A program made the translations under genes and the position numbers. A stretch of DNA of 64,000 nucleotides, taken from Lepidurus packardi. Lineage: Eukaryota; Arthropoda; Branchiopoda; Notostraca; Triopsidae. The DNA lies in assembly GCA_023053545.1 (NCBI GenBank), contig JAKZAN010000004.1, forward strand, positions 5,084,001 to 5,148,000, written 5' to 3'. The notes under the pieces were generated by a model. The model was not told the origin of the DNA and did not search any database. It saw nothing but the letters and a program-made list of their open reading frames with translations. Of this stretch, positions 1-12,300 are shown in pieces; the first letter of the stretch is position 1, and every line of letters begins with the position of its first letter.

Positions 1-3000
1 TTTGGTGGTAAAATGGGAATTGAAATGGAAAGCAAACTATTTTGCTGCTTCACGAGACGTGAAACAATAGATCACTACAAAATGAGCCAACCAAACCGCC
101 TGCTGCGTTTGTTTTTTTCTTTCAACTCGGGAACTTATGAAAACCCTGGTCCAGCGCTTTTCTCGAAGGTGAAAATCTGGGATTTCTGGGAAAAGTAAAG
201 TATAAGAAAATCCGCGTGTTCCCTTTCGCGAAAAGCCTGCAGCTTCCAGATTAAAAAACAGTGGCTAATCATTAAACGATCTCTCCTTTGTGGGGTTAAC
301 ATCTCCGGAAGTTTCCTTAATTGCAGAAAAAGCGGTCAAAAACGAGAAAGTGCGAAATTCGTGCAGCATCGCAAAAGGAGAAAACACCGAAAAATCCAGA
401 GTTTGTTTTTTAAACCATCTCTTCTTCTAAAACAAGCAGAGCAGAGCTTGTGATAGCTTGATAAATTGTCACTGTCAACGTAAAGAGAAAAGCCACTCAA
501 ATTCGCACGTATTTTTCTCCCATAAAAATATACTAATAAATAAAAATCCCGGGCGTTTTCCAAGTTTCCTAAAGGAAGTAAGAAACTGTAATGAAAAGAA
601 AAGGACCTTCCAAGGTTGTGTACTTGTTTTACGGATAAAAATTTACACAGAGAGGTTCTATACTATATCTACTGGATCTTTTGTGTTTGATACGGAAAGG
701 CGCTTACAGCAAGGTTTTTAGCAACATTAAAAAAAATACTGTTGGTTTTGCGCGGGAAACAAAATAAGTAAAGTATCTGCACGAAGTTCCGTCTTGGGTG
801 TGGTTACGTCGTGCAAACTATTGGGTGATTTTGAGTGTCGCCTTTATAGCTTTTAAACGTAACTGTGTCACCAAGTTGGTGTTTTACAGGTGGAAAACAG
901 ACACCCGTCAACACCTAGCTAAGCGCGATACAACGCAATGAAATGAAAGTATACTGTATCTGGGGAAGTTTTGGTCGAGATTACCCAACTACGTGCCATC
1001 TTATATTTCCATGCGGCTGAAGCTAGCCAGCTTTCTAAGCCATTAATAACCCTGGAAATTAGAACACGAATGCTCAGAATGAGCTCATTGCATTCATTAT
1101 CTTGGTAAAATTACGTTAAAGCATCCTCATTCCTTGTACCATTCCTAGTTGAAGGTAAGTGAGAGCTTACCACTATATACTGTAACCAGGTGACTATGGT
1201 CCGTTTTAGGGGGTTGAGATATACGACACCAATTTCGCAAAATCACCTCACAGTCACGATATTAGACGGTCACAATCACACTATTGCCCTTAAGATTAAA
1301 ACAAGTAGGCTAATAAGAACCCCGGATTATTAAAAATATCCAACTGTGTACGATAGATTCAGGGGAACTTTTGCACTACAAAAAGTGTTTAACTTCGCTC
1401 TCTGTGCTATTTCGTAGCAAACTAAAGGAGAAAGTGTTCTGGAAGCCGCTTAAATACCAACTAACGGCTATCAAAAAAAGGGTTCTGAAGGCTTCATAGT
1501 GAACTAGGTTTTGCTTTCAATTCCTAAGCCACTAATTATAGACCAGGAAAGTTACACTTGTTTAGGTCATACGTAGACTACTTACGTTTCTTTGCGCGGG
1601 GTGTTGGGGTTGCGGAGCGAACTTCCTGCAACGAAGTTTTTGGCAAGGTCACGGTTAACGCTGAACGTTTCTGATAGTAATCCAGTATGTAAATGAAGCG
1701 ATTACGGTCCGGAAAGTTACAACTGCAAACGCTCGACTGGCTTGCGACTGGCGCTCTAGTTTTACAACTAATACCAGTAATACTCCGAGGGTAAATGCAA
1801 CACAACCATCAGGGATCAGCCAAACATGTCTCCTTTTCCTCGTGCCTCTTCAAGGACGCATCATGGACCCGTGGAGCGAAGATAGTCATTTAGTTAGTAA
1901 GTGTGTCCTGCACACCCGCAAAATACTGTTGTGGCCGCGACAATGAAACTCCATTTAGAACACATTTAGAACACCGATGACGTTTTCATTAAATTTTCTA
2001 ATGAAAGAAGAAATCCTCACAAAAATGTAGCTGCGCCAAATGCTTCTATGACATTCAGAAGTTCAGTGAAAGTAGCAGCATGTCATAATACTTCAGAACA
2101 GTAATGATGTAACACTTTGGCTCATCTTTACAGCATGGGAATATTTGAAAACAACTTGTTGCTACATTCGGTGCACACAGTGATAAAAACGCTTTTACAA
2201 TAACTGAGCACATTTTTAGCGAGTACACTAAATCTAAGGTTTTCTTTCTCAGTTCATAATAAAAAAGCAGACTAAGATGTAAGCAAATGAAATTTATTTG
2301 TAACTTAGGAAACAAACTGACTAAAAAAACTTCTTTGACAATGCCTTTCTAATGGGGAAAAATTGCGGCGCAACTTGGTTGTTAACCCAAATAAACTATT
2401 CTGGAGCAATTTTGTTCCCGAACCGAGCTTTGCCAAGCAACATTTGTATGCAAGCCTTTAGTCTCAGTTCTCATTTGAAAGTTTGGAAAGAGTGTTCTTT
2501 GGAAAGAGTTTTCTAAAATAACGAAAATTTTAGGATGATTTAAAGACTATTTAAGATTTAGGATTTAAGATTAGGATATTTAGGATTTATTTAAGATTAT
2601 TTAAAAAGTATTTAAAAAATATCTTACAAGAAGAAACGAAATAAAGAAGCCAAATAGATAAAGTAACTATAACGCCTTTTTGTGATATTCTGGGCAACAA
2701 GTCGAATTAAGAACAGCGGTAATATTTTGTTTTGTCCTTTGCAGTATAACGCCACCTATTGAGTAAGAAGGTAAACACATACTGGATTACGAGCACTGCG
2801 ATGTAATGAAAACAGTTCTTACACCGGACGAGCGGATAAAGAGGGGGGGGGGGGGGAGGGTTCAACAACTAAACCGAAAATCTACAAATAAGATAAACTA
2901 GCTAAATTACATTTCCCGTACTTGTGGAGATAGCTTATCGCAAAATTGCCCACTTATTTATCCCATCTTTACAACGTTATATCACAATGTCAAATTACTA

Positions 3001-3568
3001 TTTTGTCCCGACCCCATCAGCCAGTTATACATCGCTAGAAAAAACGCGTTCTGGACATTGCGATAAACTTTGTAGCTCATAACTAGAATTGTGTCCCCCC
3101 CTTCGCTTTTAACTTGCTTGGTCAGGTACGCCTATGCACAATTATAATACAAATAGGGCATGCAATTAGAAAAATGGCTGCTAATCCTTTTTTTCTTATA
3201 ACTTTGCATTCTCTTCTTCGTTCCCACAAAACTTCCTCCAACACTTTCGACCTCCATTTCGACCACATCTTGAGAAGACGGAAGGGTTTTTCAAAACTTT
3301 TTTTAACACGTATAAATGTTACGATTGAAGAGAAAGTAATCGGAAAAAAACTAGGGAAACTTTTCAACTGGCAGTTAAATTGCAAGTGATGGTAAACTGA
3401 GTGAGATTCCGAGTTGTACAATACATTTGTCTCCAGTGCCAAAAGGTCAAGCGCACTCCGGTAAAAAAAAAGTTCTGGAAAACCGGGCGCTAAGAGGTTC
3501 ACCAATCAGAAAACAAAACGCAACGTAAACGAGACAAAAAACGAGCAATATTTAATAAAGCATAGTGG
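1..3568. other. Stretch without a recognisable gene
   Basis: No open frame on either strand shows a protein family I recognise. The longest frames are 127 codons or fewer and have no conserved motif. A run of 14 G lies at 2843-2856. An AT-rich stretch with repeated TATTTAAGATT-like words lies at about 2530-2620. The right end is the 3' flank of the acyl-CoA synthetase gene. Confidence 0.6.
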
Positions 3569-6500
3569 TTACTCCAATTTACTATACATATCCTCAATCT
3601 GAGGTTTGAAATAGGCCCGCAATTCCGGTCGTTTTGACTTGAGAGTAGGAGTTAGCAATCCGTTTTGGACGGAGAAAGGGTCGGGATGTAAATAGACATC
3701 TTTCACTTGCTCAAACGATTTAAGTCCAGCTCGTTTGCCCAATTCGATGCAATCATCCATAATGAGCTTTTTCACGTCTTGGCGCGCACAGAGGACCGAC
3801 AAAGTGCCAGGAACTTGATTCTCGTTCGCCCATCTCTTGATAGCATCCACGTCGGGAACAAAGACACCCACCGTGCAGCTTTTGAGGCTTTCTCCATGGA
3901 CAAAGACCTGAGATACGTACTGACTGTTTACGTACACGTTCTCAATCTTCTCTGGGGCAATGTACTCGCCCTGAGAGAGCTTAAAAATGTGTTTCTTGCG
4001 ATCGATGATCTTCAGAGTACCGTTAGGCAGCCAAGTACCAATATCGCCCGTATGGAGCCAGCCATTGTCGTCCAATGCCTCTCGAGTCTTCTCAGGTTCT
4101 TTGAAGTAGCCCATGAATACATTCGCGCCTTGGATGCAAATCTCTCCCTGCCCTGCGGCGGCGTAATATTGCATTTCAGGAACGTCAACCAGCTTGATGG
4201 AACAGCATGGAATGGGCGGGCCCACATGCTCTGGTGTGCAATCGCCCTGGATAGTAAGCGTGGCTGGCGCCACACACTCAGTTTGACCATAACCTTCTAC
4301 AACCTAAAAATATAAAAAATAAGATTATTAAAATTTGCTTTAAAAATTGGGTAACTGGAAGGACATCGAATAATAAGATTTACTATATAATTCTTCAATT
4401 ATATCGTAAAATTGCTTTTAAATTTTTGTTTCATGTTTTGTTTCAAGTTGCATAATTCTCATGATATAGGGCACGACATCAGCACCATCTTGTGCAACCA
4501 AGATCAACTACTTGAACTACATCGTCTCCTTAAATTCAAGAATCAAACTTACAAGTGGTGATTTTTTAAATAACTTTAAGAGAAAACATAATTCCAAAGT
4601 TCAAAAAAAGATTAATTCAAGGGCTCAACTTACCACGCATCCAAGAGCACAACGCATAAAAGTCAAGACGGAACCAGCCAATGGAGCTGAGCCAACTACG
4701 AGCAATCGGACCCGTCCACCCATACTTTCTTGGACCTTTTTAAGTACCAACTTGTCCCAAATGGTGTTATTTCGGATGATACCTCTGTAGAAAACTTGTG
4801 TTAAATTTCCTGTGCTTAGAATAACTAGAGTTATAGTTTTATATCACTTCTTGAGGTCTCTTTCCTTGCTGCCCATGGCAGTGGTGAATAAGAACCGTTT
4901 AAGGGTGGAACCATTGAGACCAGCTTGGACTTTGTCAAAGATGCGGTTAAGGAGTCGGGGTACAGCAGGGGTGATAGTAGGCCTGAGAGTCTTCATATCT
5001 TCCATCAAGTGACGCACGTCGCCCGAAAAGAAGCCTACTGCTCCACCTTGCATATACACAGCTACCTAAAAGACAAGAATAAATTTTGAATCTTACATTT
5101 CTTTGAATGTCAAACGAAGCCTTCTTTTCGTTCTAACTATTTTTTTACCTCGCAAGTTCGTTCCAGCATGTGAGCCAAAGGCAGGAAAGAAATCATAACG
5201 TCACTTGCCGTGGGTTTTTGGTCGCCCAACTGCAACAAAGTAGCACTGACGTCTGCCACAATATTTTCATGACTCAACATCACGCCTTTAGGATTTCCAG
5301 TGGTGCCTGACGTGTAACATATGGTGCATAACGCGTTTGGCTGAGGAGGCTAGAAATGGAAAACGTTAATAAATTAGTTAACGAATGCAAGCGATTTTTA
5401 AAAAAAAAAATAGGTAAAAAGTCTTACCACTTCACGATTCTTCTTCTCTGCGCCCAACTTTTCCACATCTTCAAAATAAAGTACTTCCAAGCCACAAGCT
5501 TTAGCTGCTTGAATGGTATCATTGCTTAGGGGCTTGATGCAAATGAGGCGTTTTAATGTCGCAGGCCGTTTATCCAAAAGTAACAAACACTTGGCTTCCG
5601 TTTCGCAAATAACAGTTGACATCTCCGCTACAAATCAAACCCCAAAAAATATTTTACTCATCGGATCCAAGCTTTACTACTCACAAATTTCTTGCTACCA
5701 TAACTAACTCTCTAAGAAATTCACGAAAGTTCCCTTGAGACAGTTTACGATACAGTCCAAAGCTTAAAGTCTTTTTCTTAAAAGTCTTGACGTTTAAACT
5801 TAATTTTCTTTCTATTTTAAGGGATTTTTTCCCATTTTCCAAAAATGAGTTTCCTCAGACAAGAATGTCATGAATATTGTAGATTACCTTTATCTCTTAT
5901 ATAAGCGTTAAAAATCGGAGTATGACTGTTTAATTTACGATACTTTAAAAGGCTATTGCCACCCAAAAAAAAAAGTTTGTCTTATAACAGAGTAAAAAAA
6001 AACTAGTTTGGGATTAAATGTTTGTTTCCATCATTCCCGAAGTATAATTACGCTCTAAAACGAATGAAAATAATACAAAAACGATCCAAATGGCTCTCTG
6101 ACGTCATAGACGTATCACTGGTATGTGGTATCCTGAAGCTTTGTTTACTCTTTTAACGGTAACTATGGTTGCTACCATAGTCTCTACTTACCTCCATAAG
6201 GAAACATTAACTATGGTAACAACTACCGTATGTTTGTAACATCACGACCCAAAGTTTGTATCCCAATAATTCGTGCAAATAACAATAAAAAAAGACGAAT
6301 AAAGTTTGTCCTTCCTAAAAACAATTACACGCACCTATCGAAACCTCAACATGATTTTGTGGCTACGGCTTTTTTTTATTTGTTTTCCAACCACCAGACG
6401 CTTACAGCTCAATGGGTGGTAGACGAAAAGATAAGAATGACAATAAAATTCACCTTGACGAATGATGTACCGGCAAGCTTCTGGGCCAAGTGTGTCGTAC

Positions 6501-9313
6501 AAGGGAACGATAACCATGGAATAGCAATACAAGCCTTGCTCTGCGAGGATCCATTCTGGACAATTTTGACTGTAGACTCCGACTAAAGTCTGTGGACCAG
6601 GCTGCAAGCCCAAAGCTACCAAACCCGAGCCAAAATTCTGCGCTCGTAATAATGCTTCCTCATACCGCATCCAATGGTAGGGACCTGTAGGACTTTCCCT
6701 AGCTCCCAAGCATGGACCATTATCTACCCAAGAAAAATGAAAAAGATTAGGAAATTACAATCTTTAGAAAAAACAAAAACTTTCTGACCTGAAGGATTAG
6801 TTTTCTAAGTAAATAGCTAAAAAATATTATTACTGGAAACTCGCGCTCCTCGCCGGAAAACATCGTAAAGCGTTTTGCAATCATCATACAAGTAACGCAT
6901 GTATTTCATATCCTTGCCATCTTTGGCAAATCGGGAGTAGTGGACCAATTCTGGGCCCTAGAGAGAAAAGGAAAAGATTTTGTTAGGCACAACAAATTTT
7001 TTTAGGTTAAAACAGGTGTCCCGAACCAAGTCAAATTTTTTCTCTCGCTCCTTATTTTTTTAAACAGGTTCCTCTCTATGTGTTCAGTATGGGTATTTTG
7101 GCTGATGCTTGCCTGCTGTTTTCAAAGACAGAAGTGAAAAGATGGAACGAGAAAACGTCATGTGGATTGGATCCATGCCCAAGCTTTTCCCCGAGTTCTC
7201 TTTTCTCTTTAACGACGGATTTAACACTCTTGAAGAAACGTGTATAAATAAACCACTTCTTTGCTTGCACCCCAAAGTCCAACTTACAGACGCCTTGGAC
7301 CGCCAAGCAAATAAATTCACAGCTAATGCGTTCTCATTATGAAAAGTCTTTCGATTGACTTGATTCACATAATAATCTATATCTTCATCAATTTTTTTCT
7401 CAATATTCAGGCACTTGATTTGATACTGTCATATTATTTTTAAAAACTAAACGTTTAATCAATTAAATATGTTAATCCATACGTTTTTGGAAAAACAACA
7501 ACTCTGAATGAAGTAATTGAAAAATGAAAAAGCCCTATTAATTAGTTGAAGCAAAATTCTACCTTGATTGTTTCCGACTGTTTGGCTAAATCTAACGGAA
7601 TGCGAATAGGCTCTGGAGGCACACACAAGTCGAGGCAACTCATTTTTGCAAATGTGTATAAAATCTTTCTCTTCTTTTCTGTTGCACTTTATAAATCGCC
7701 GCGAAATTAAAGTACTCCGATTCAGACCAACACAAGAAAATATAATCAAGTTCTCATTGCTCGGTGTATTAGAAGGTGGCAAAACTCGAAAATAGACCGG
7801 CAGAAGTTCACCAAACCAAGTTATGGAGGCAACTACTGGCCTGGTGAGACTTCCAGTAGCCAAATACAGACTTGAGACGAAGGAAGATATAAAAAATCAC
7901 GTGCCCCATGAAGTTTGGAAGTCTCTCTCCAAGCGTCCATCTCGTTTTTAGAAAAAGAAGAGTCAGGTGAGTCTCGGCTGGTATTTCAGCGCTCGGTCTT
8001 CGGAATGTTACGACCTCCCTGAGCAGCGTTTTCTCTAAACCCACCTCACCCCCTTTCTTCTCAAGATACCCTCAACTGTTTCAAAAATAGCAAATATCTA
8101 TATACGGTGACTACTTCACCTTTGACCAAAATATCGTCAACACGTTTGTCTTAGGCAACTTTAAACAAATTTTCTGCATATTCCATAAAATTTGAAACCG
8201 TTAACATCAATCCTTGTCCGACACTTCAAGATCAAGATTCCTCTTTTTAACCCCTCAAAGTAGCGTCACTTCTTGCACGGGAATTTTTCAAAATAGATAA
8301 TAAAATAAATAAAAAAAAATTACTTTTACTTTTTATTATTTAAAAGCAATGTTACCAAAAGTGTCACAGTATTTAATTTAAAGACTATTTCCTTACTTCT
8401 GTTATGTTACAGATTTAGGAAGTACAGTGTGCCTTCAGTTTCTGTAACTCTTGTAATATTACAAATGTATAACTGTAATTTTACTAATTTATTGGCACAA
8501 AACGGTACCACACTGTATAAATGCAAAAATGCCATGAAAGTCTATATGCGGTTGATGGCATAGTATGTAGACTTTCACATTAGGATAACAAGGATATCTT
8601 CCAATGTAAGGTATTGGGACCGACTTTATGGTTTACTGTGGAATTTATATAGGCCTACTGTGTTTCAATTTATGACACTGTCCTACTTAAAAGGGCGCTC
8701 AAAATGAAGGGCGAATTAAGGAGTTTCTAAGCTTCACCAGATGATTTTGCTGGAACGGAAATGACTTGACGACGAATTGAAGAGAAAAAAAAAACGAAAA
8801 AAAAAAGTTGCTTTTTTTCGCTGCAGCTGGGTGAAAATGGCAGCGATTCAAAACGGCGGGAACGCAAATTGTGTGGAACTTCTCCCATTGCGACCCCAAA
8901 ACCGTGCCCCAGTCCCGGTTCTCTTTCACAAGCTGAAATACAAGAATAGCAAAAGTGGGAAGCCTGTCCTTAATGGCGTCTATGCATTCTCTCGACATAA
9001 AAACCGAAATATTCGACGCTTCATAAATCGAGTCCCCTCTGGAGAAGACTGTGCGACGTTTTTATAAGATCCGCTCTATTCGCAGCCCAGAAATAATTTA
9101 CAACAAATTGACATAACTGCGAGAAACATCTCCATGATCAAGGTTAAAATTAAAAAGGAAAGGCTTTACCTCTGGGATTGTTTGTTGATCCAAGTCAAAA
9201 GGAGGCATAAGTGGTTTTCCTCGATTGGCCAGGTAATATGCTGAAGCTGCGGCTACACCTGTGAGTGCCAAGACACCTGCAGTTCCTCCCACGTAATGCA
9301 AGTACTGCTCCAT
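3569..9313 (-). CDS. ACSL: Long-chain fatty acid-CoA ligase (ACSL1/5/6 type)
   Basis: Activates long-chain fatty acids to acyl-CoA with ATP, normally on the ER or outer mitochondrial membrane. Exons in coding order: 9313-9170, 6957-6834, 6723-6454, 5627-5428, 5349-5149, 5065-4848, 4784-4634, 4303-3569. All phases agree and the product is 680 aa, close to the usual ~700 for this family. Visible features are an N-terminal hydrophobic anchor (about residues 7-28), the AMP-binding loop YTSGTTGNPKGV (about 258-269), the GYGQTE motif (about 440-445) and the GWLHTGD motif in the last exon. The ATG at 9313 lies just inside an acceptor (TTTTTAG), so a 5' non-coding exon probably exists upstream. The second intron is 2.2 kb (6958-9169), far longer than the others. 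I am sure of the family. Which ACSL paralogue it is cannot be decided here. Confidence 0.93.
6958..9169. other. Long intron of the ACSL gene
   Basis: This 2.2-kb intron separates the N-terminal anchor exon from the rest of the enzyme. It holds no recognisable coding sequence. It contains an imperfect hairpin at 8536-8576 (arms GAAAGTCTA / TAGACTTTC). Directly after it, 8581-8628 has a diverged copy near 46850. Both may be remains of a small mobile element. Confidence 0.6.
8536..8628. repeat. Hairpin plus dispersed repeat copy
   Basis: The arms at 8536-8548 and 8564-8576 are inverted copies of each other. The next ~48 bases (8581-8628, starting TAGGATAACAAGG) recur with few changes at 46850-46898. 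This suggests a short dispersed repeat or a miniature element end. The family is unknown. Confidence 0.45.
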
Positions 9314-12300
9314 ATCCGCCGCTAAAAACAACAAAGACTTATGAAAACATAGGCTTTGTAATTACAATATTTAAGTGTGTCTTGACAATATTGGAGAGCT
9401 TTAAGCCAAGTTAATCTAAACTTGTAATGACACATAATTGGGCCGTACATTGATTAAGTCAACTTGGGTAATCTCATTCATTTTGAAGCTACACATGAAT
9501 AAAACAAAATAAACGCCGAGCGCTGAGAAGTGCTTCGTACGTCATCTATCGAGCTAAGTCTAGACTAGCTGTTCGAACAAATTTTATGCGGAAAGAAAGA
9601 CTTTTTTTTTAAATATAAGATTAGAATATTCTTTTAAGGTGGAAATCCAATACGGCATTATATTTGCTGTTATTCCTGTATGTGTTTCTTGTTAACAGAC
9701 TGGTGTCAATATATTTTTCGGTAGAGGCCAATTAACTCACCAACGTCATGTCTTTGGCTATACTTTTGTCCTATGATAATAAAAATCCACTAAACAGTAG
9801 CAAGTGTGGAGTATACCTGTAAACAAAGATTGTATTTCTATTCCTTATCATTAATGTGTAGCATTATAAACTATAATACTAATAGCCATATGTAAAGAGA
9901 ATTTCATCGACCTCGTGAATTTTATTGGTGAATATATATCAAATTCTTTCAGCAATGTATTGCACAGCTGGTATTTTAACTCCTTAACCCCTTCACGTTA
10001 TCATACCATGAAAAGAAAGCGAACAACATAGAATTCCATTTAAACAGACAAGTTCTTTTTAGTAGTACTCTTTAAGCCGGAAATAATCGCTTTAAACATG
10101 ATGAGAAAACCATAAACGTGAATTATTCACCTGCGTTACCTCGGACATAAAAAATAGCTTGCTGATAAAACGACAGCTTTGTCAAGACAAACAAAGCTTG
10201 CCAAGAAAAATAAAAAGCGTTAATTTATGTCGTATTGTTGATTGTAAAATTAATGTAATTTACGACAATCACAGCAGTTATAGTACCCCGGAACTTGTAC
10301 CCTTGAAGGCCACACTTGCTTTTCTATGCGTTTATTAAACCCTTTTGTTAACAATGCATACCTGCGCAGAGCGTACGCGCCCCGTACAACAAATAAAGAA
10401 ACAAGAAGGGGGTGGCGTGTTGTCTTACGAAACAGTTCGATGGGAAGGAAACCCAATGTTCTCGAGCCAACATATGGCCTCTGTCGTCATCTGTTCACCT
10501 TCACTCCCTTATGGGACTTTTTTCAAGAATACAGAGAAAGTTATTTTTAGAATAAGTGAAAGTTTTCTTTCGATTTTTCAGCTCAACTTGCTTTTGCTTT
10601 TCAATTTGCAATACTATTCCAAGTAATAAAGTCAAACTTCTATCATTCCACAAACTCTCTTTTCATGATGTAAGCCTAAAAGAACCGATTAGAATCCTAT
10701 TTTACGAAATCAGGTTACTGTAGTTTATTTATAATCGCAATTTTAAACATTAACATCGCCTAAGAAGTGAACAGAAATAATAACTTGTAACAACAGAAAT
10801 TTGACCCATTATATAGAATTTCTGATTGTTTCAATCAAACGGTCCTACACTTTGTTTCTAAAATAAAATCATCATCCAGGTTTATTATAAAATTAATAGA
10901 AAATCAATATTAAAATCTAATATTCCACGACTAGAATATAACCAATCATTCATTTTTGACTGCTAAAAAGCATGCGACTTAGCGCCTGACGTTATATATC
11001 CTGGAGAACTCCCGAACATGCGATATTGACCACGCCTTAGCGCGTTAATGAATCAGAAACGAGAATGAGGGACAAAATAAGCTCCTTAATAAACTTCTGG
11101 CGACACAGAGAACCGGTACAATTGCGCATTATGCCAGATCCAAGCTTACTTGCAATTTTTACAATCTGTAAAACTTAGTCATTCTGACCTAGAAACACGT
11201 ACGCAAAAAATTGTTCTACTTGGGGAGCTTCCAGGAAGAAAAAGAAGCCAGTGAACGTCTAATGCAAAACAAAATTAGAAAAAAACTCTTTCTACCTGGG
11301 TCAAACTCTCGGCCGGCCAGAAACATCACAATTGTGCAGATCTTTGATGGGTAATCAGTTGTACTAAACACTATTTCGATACAAGTCTTGGCAAACAGAA
11401 ACAACGCCAAAAATGTTAAAAGTGTGTGCGCTCAAGTGTAAGTTTCAGAACGATTACAACGGGATGAAGGGCTAATCACTTGCGTAGTTCACTAACTTGG
11501 AATAACCATAAGTTTCAGGGCTAGCTTTACTTCCTGCTATGCAAACTTTGAAAGAGAGCCGTTGAAATTGGAATGTGGACTAACTTGGAGTTGCCTTGCA
11601 CTGCCTTTTCTATATCGACGAAAACCTACGTCAGCTGAAGCCACAGACACACGCGTATGTAGCGTTTCTCCCGCTTTCGTAAGGAACGGAAGATACGAAA
11701 GAAGCCGGCATGAAAGGCCAACATTCAGCTTTGGCACTGCAAGCACGATCGATTGTACCGCGCCACGAGGAACATGCGTTCCATTGGCTGGTTGAGGATC
11801 GCGCTATGGAGTATACCAATCCCTACGGCGCGGAAGAGAAATATGACGTCACAATACGTTAAATCTAAAGGGAACACGAAAGCAAGTTACACTCGTTTCT
11901 GGCGAGGCGACCCCTCTTTTTACGCTGAATAGCCCCAGGGTTGATAAGTTGCTAGTGCGAGTGTACTCGCAACGCTTGACGTGCACGAGCTTCTCTTCAC
12001 TTGAGAAATGAAAACGCAACACTGATCATGCAAATGATGTAAAATTGTCAACTCTTGCAACATTCACATGGTACGACTTGAAGATTAATTTAATATAGAA
12101 CAACGATATCTAGTACCCTTAGAGACGGACTCATGGACTGTAGGAGCTTTAGAGGAGTACAGGAGATCGTATCCCTTACATTTAACATACTACCACGCAA
12201 GTGTCACTCCTAACATATAATTTACATAGCAGCTCATCACGTGTTAACCATTCCTGAGCAAAACTGCAAAGTTCTAGAAAGAAGGAGATGTTGTGTGACC

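Noticed and set aside
3122-3505. 127-codon minus-strand frame just downstream of ACSL
   Set aside because: No start context, family motif or splice chain. It lies in the ACSL 3' flank and is likely chance.
3707-4315. 202-codon plus-strand frame opposite the last ACSL exon
   Set aside because: It is the antisense shadow of a strongly conserved acyl-CoA synthetase exon and has no domain of its own.
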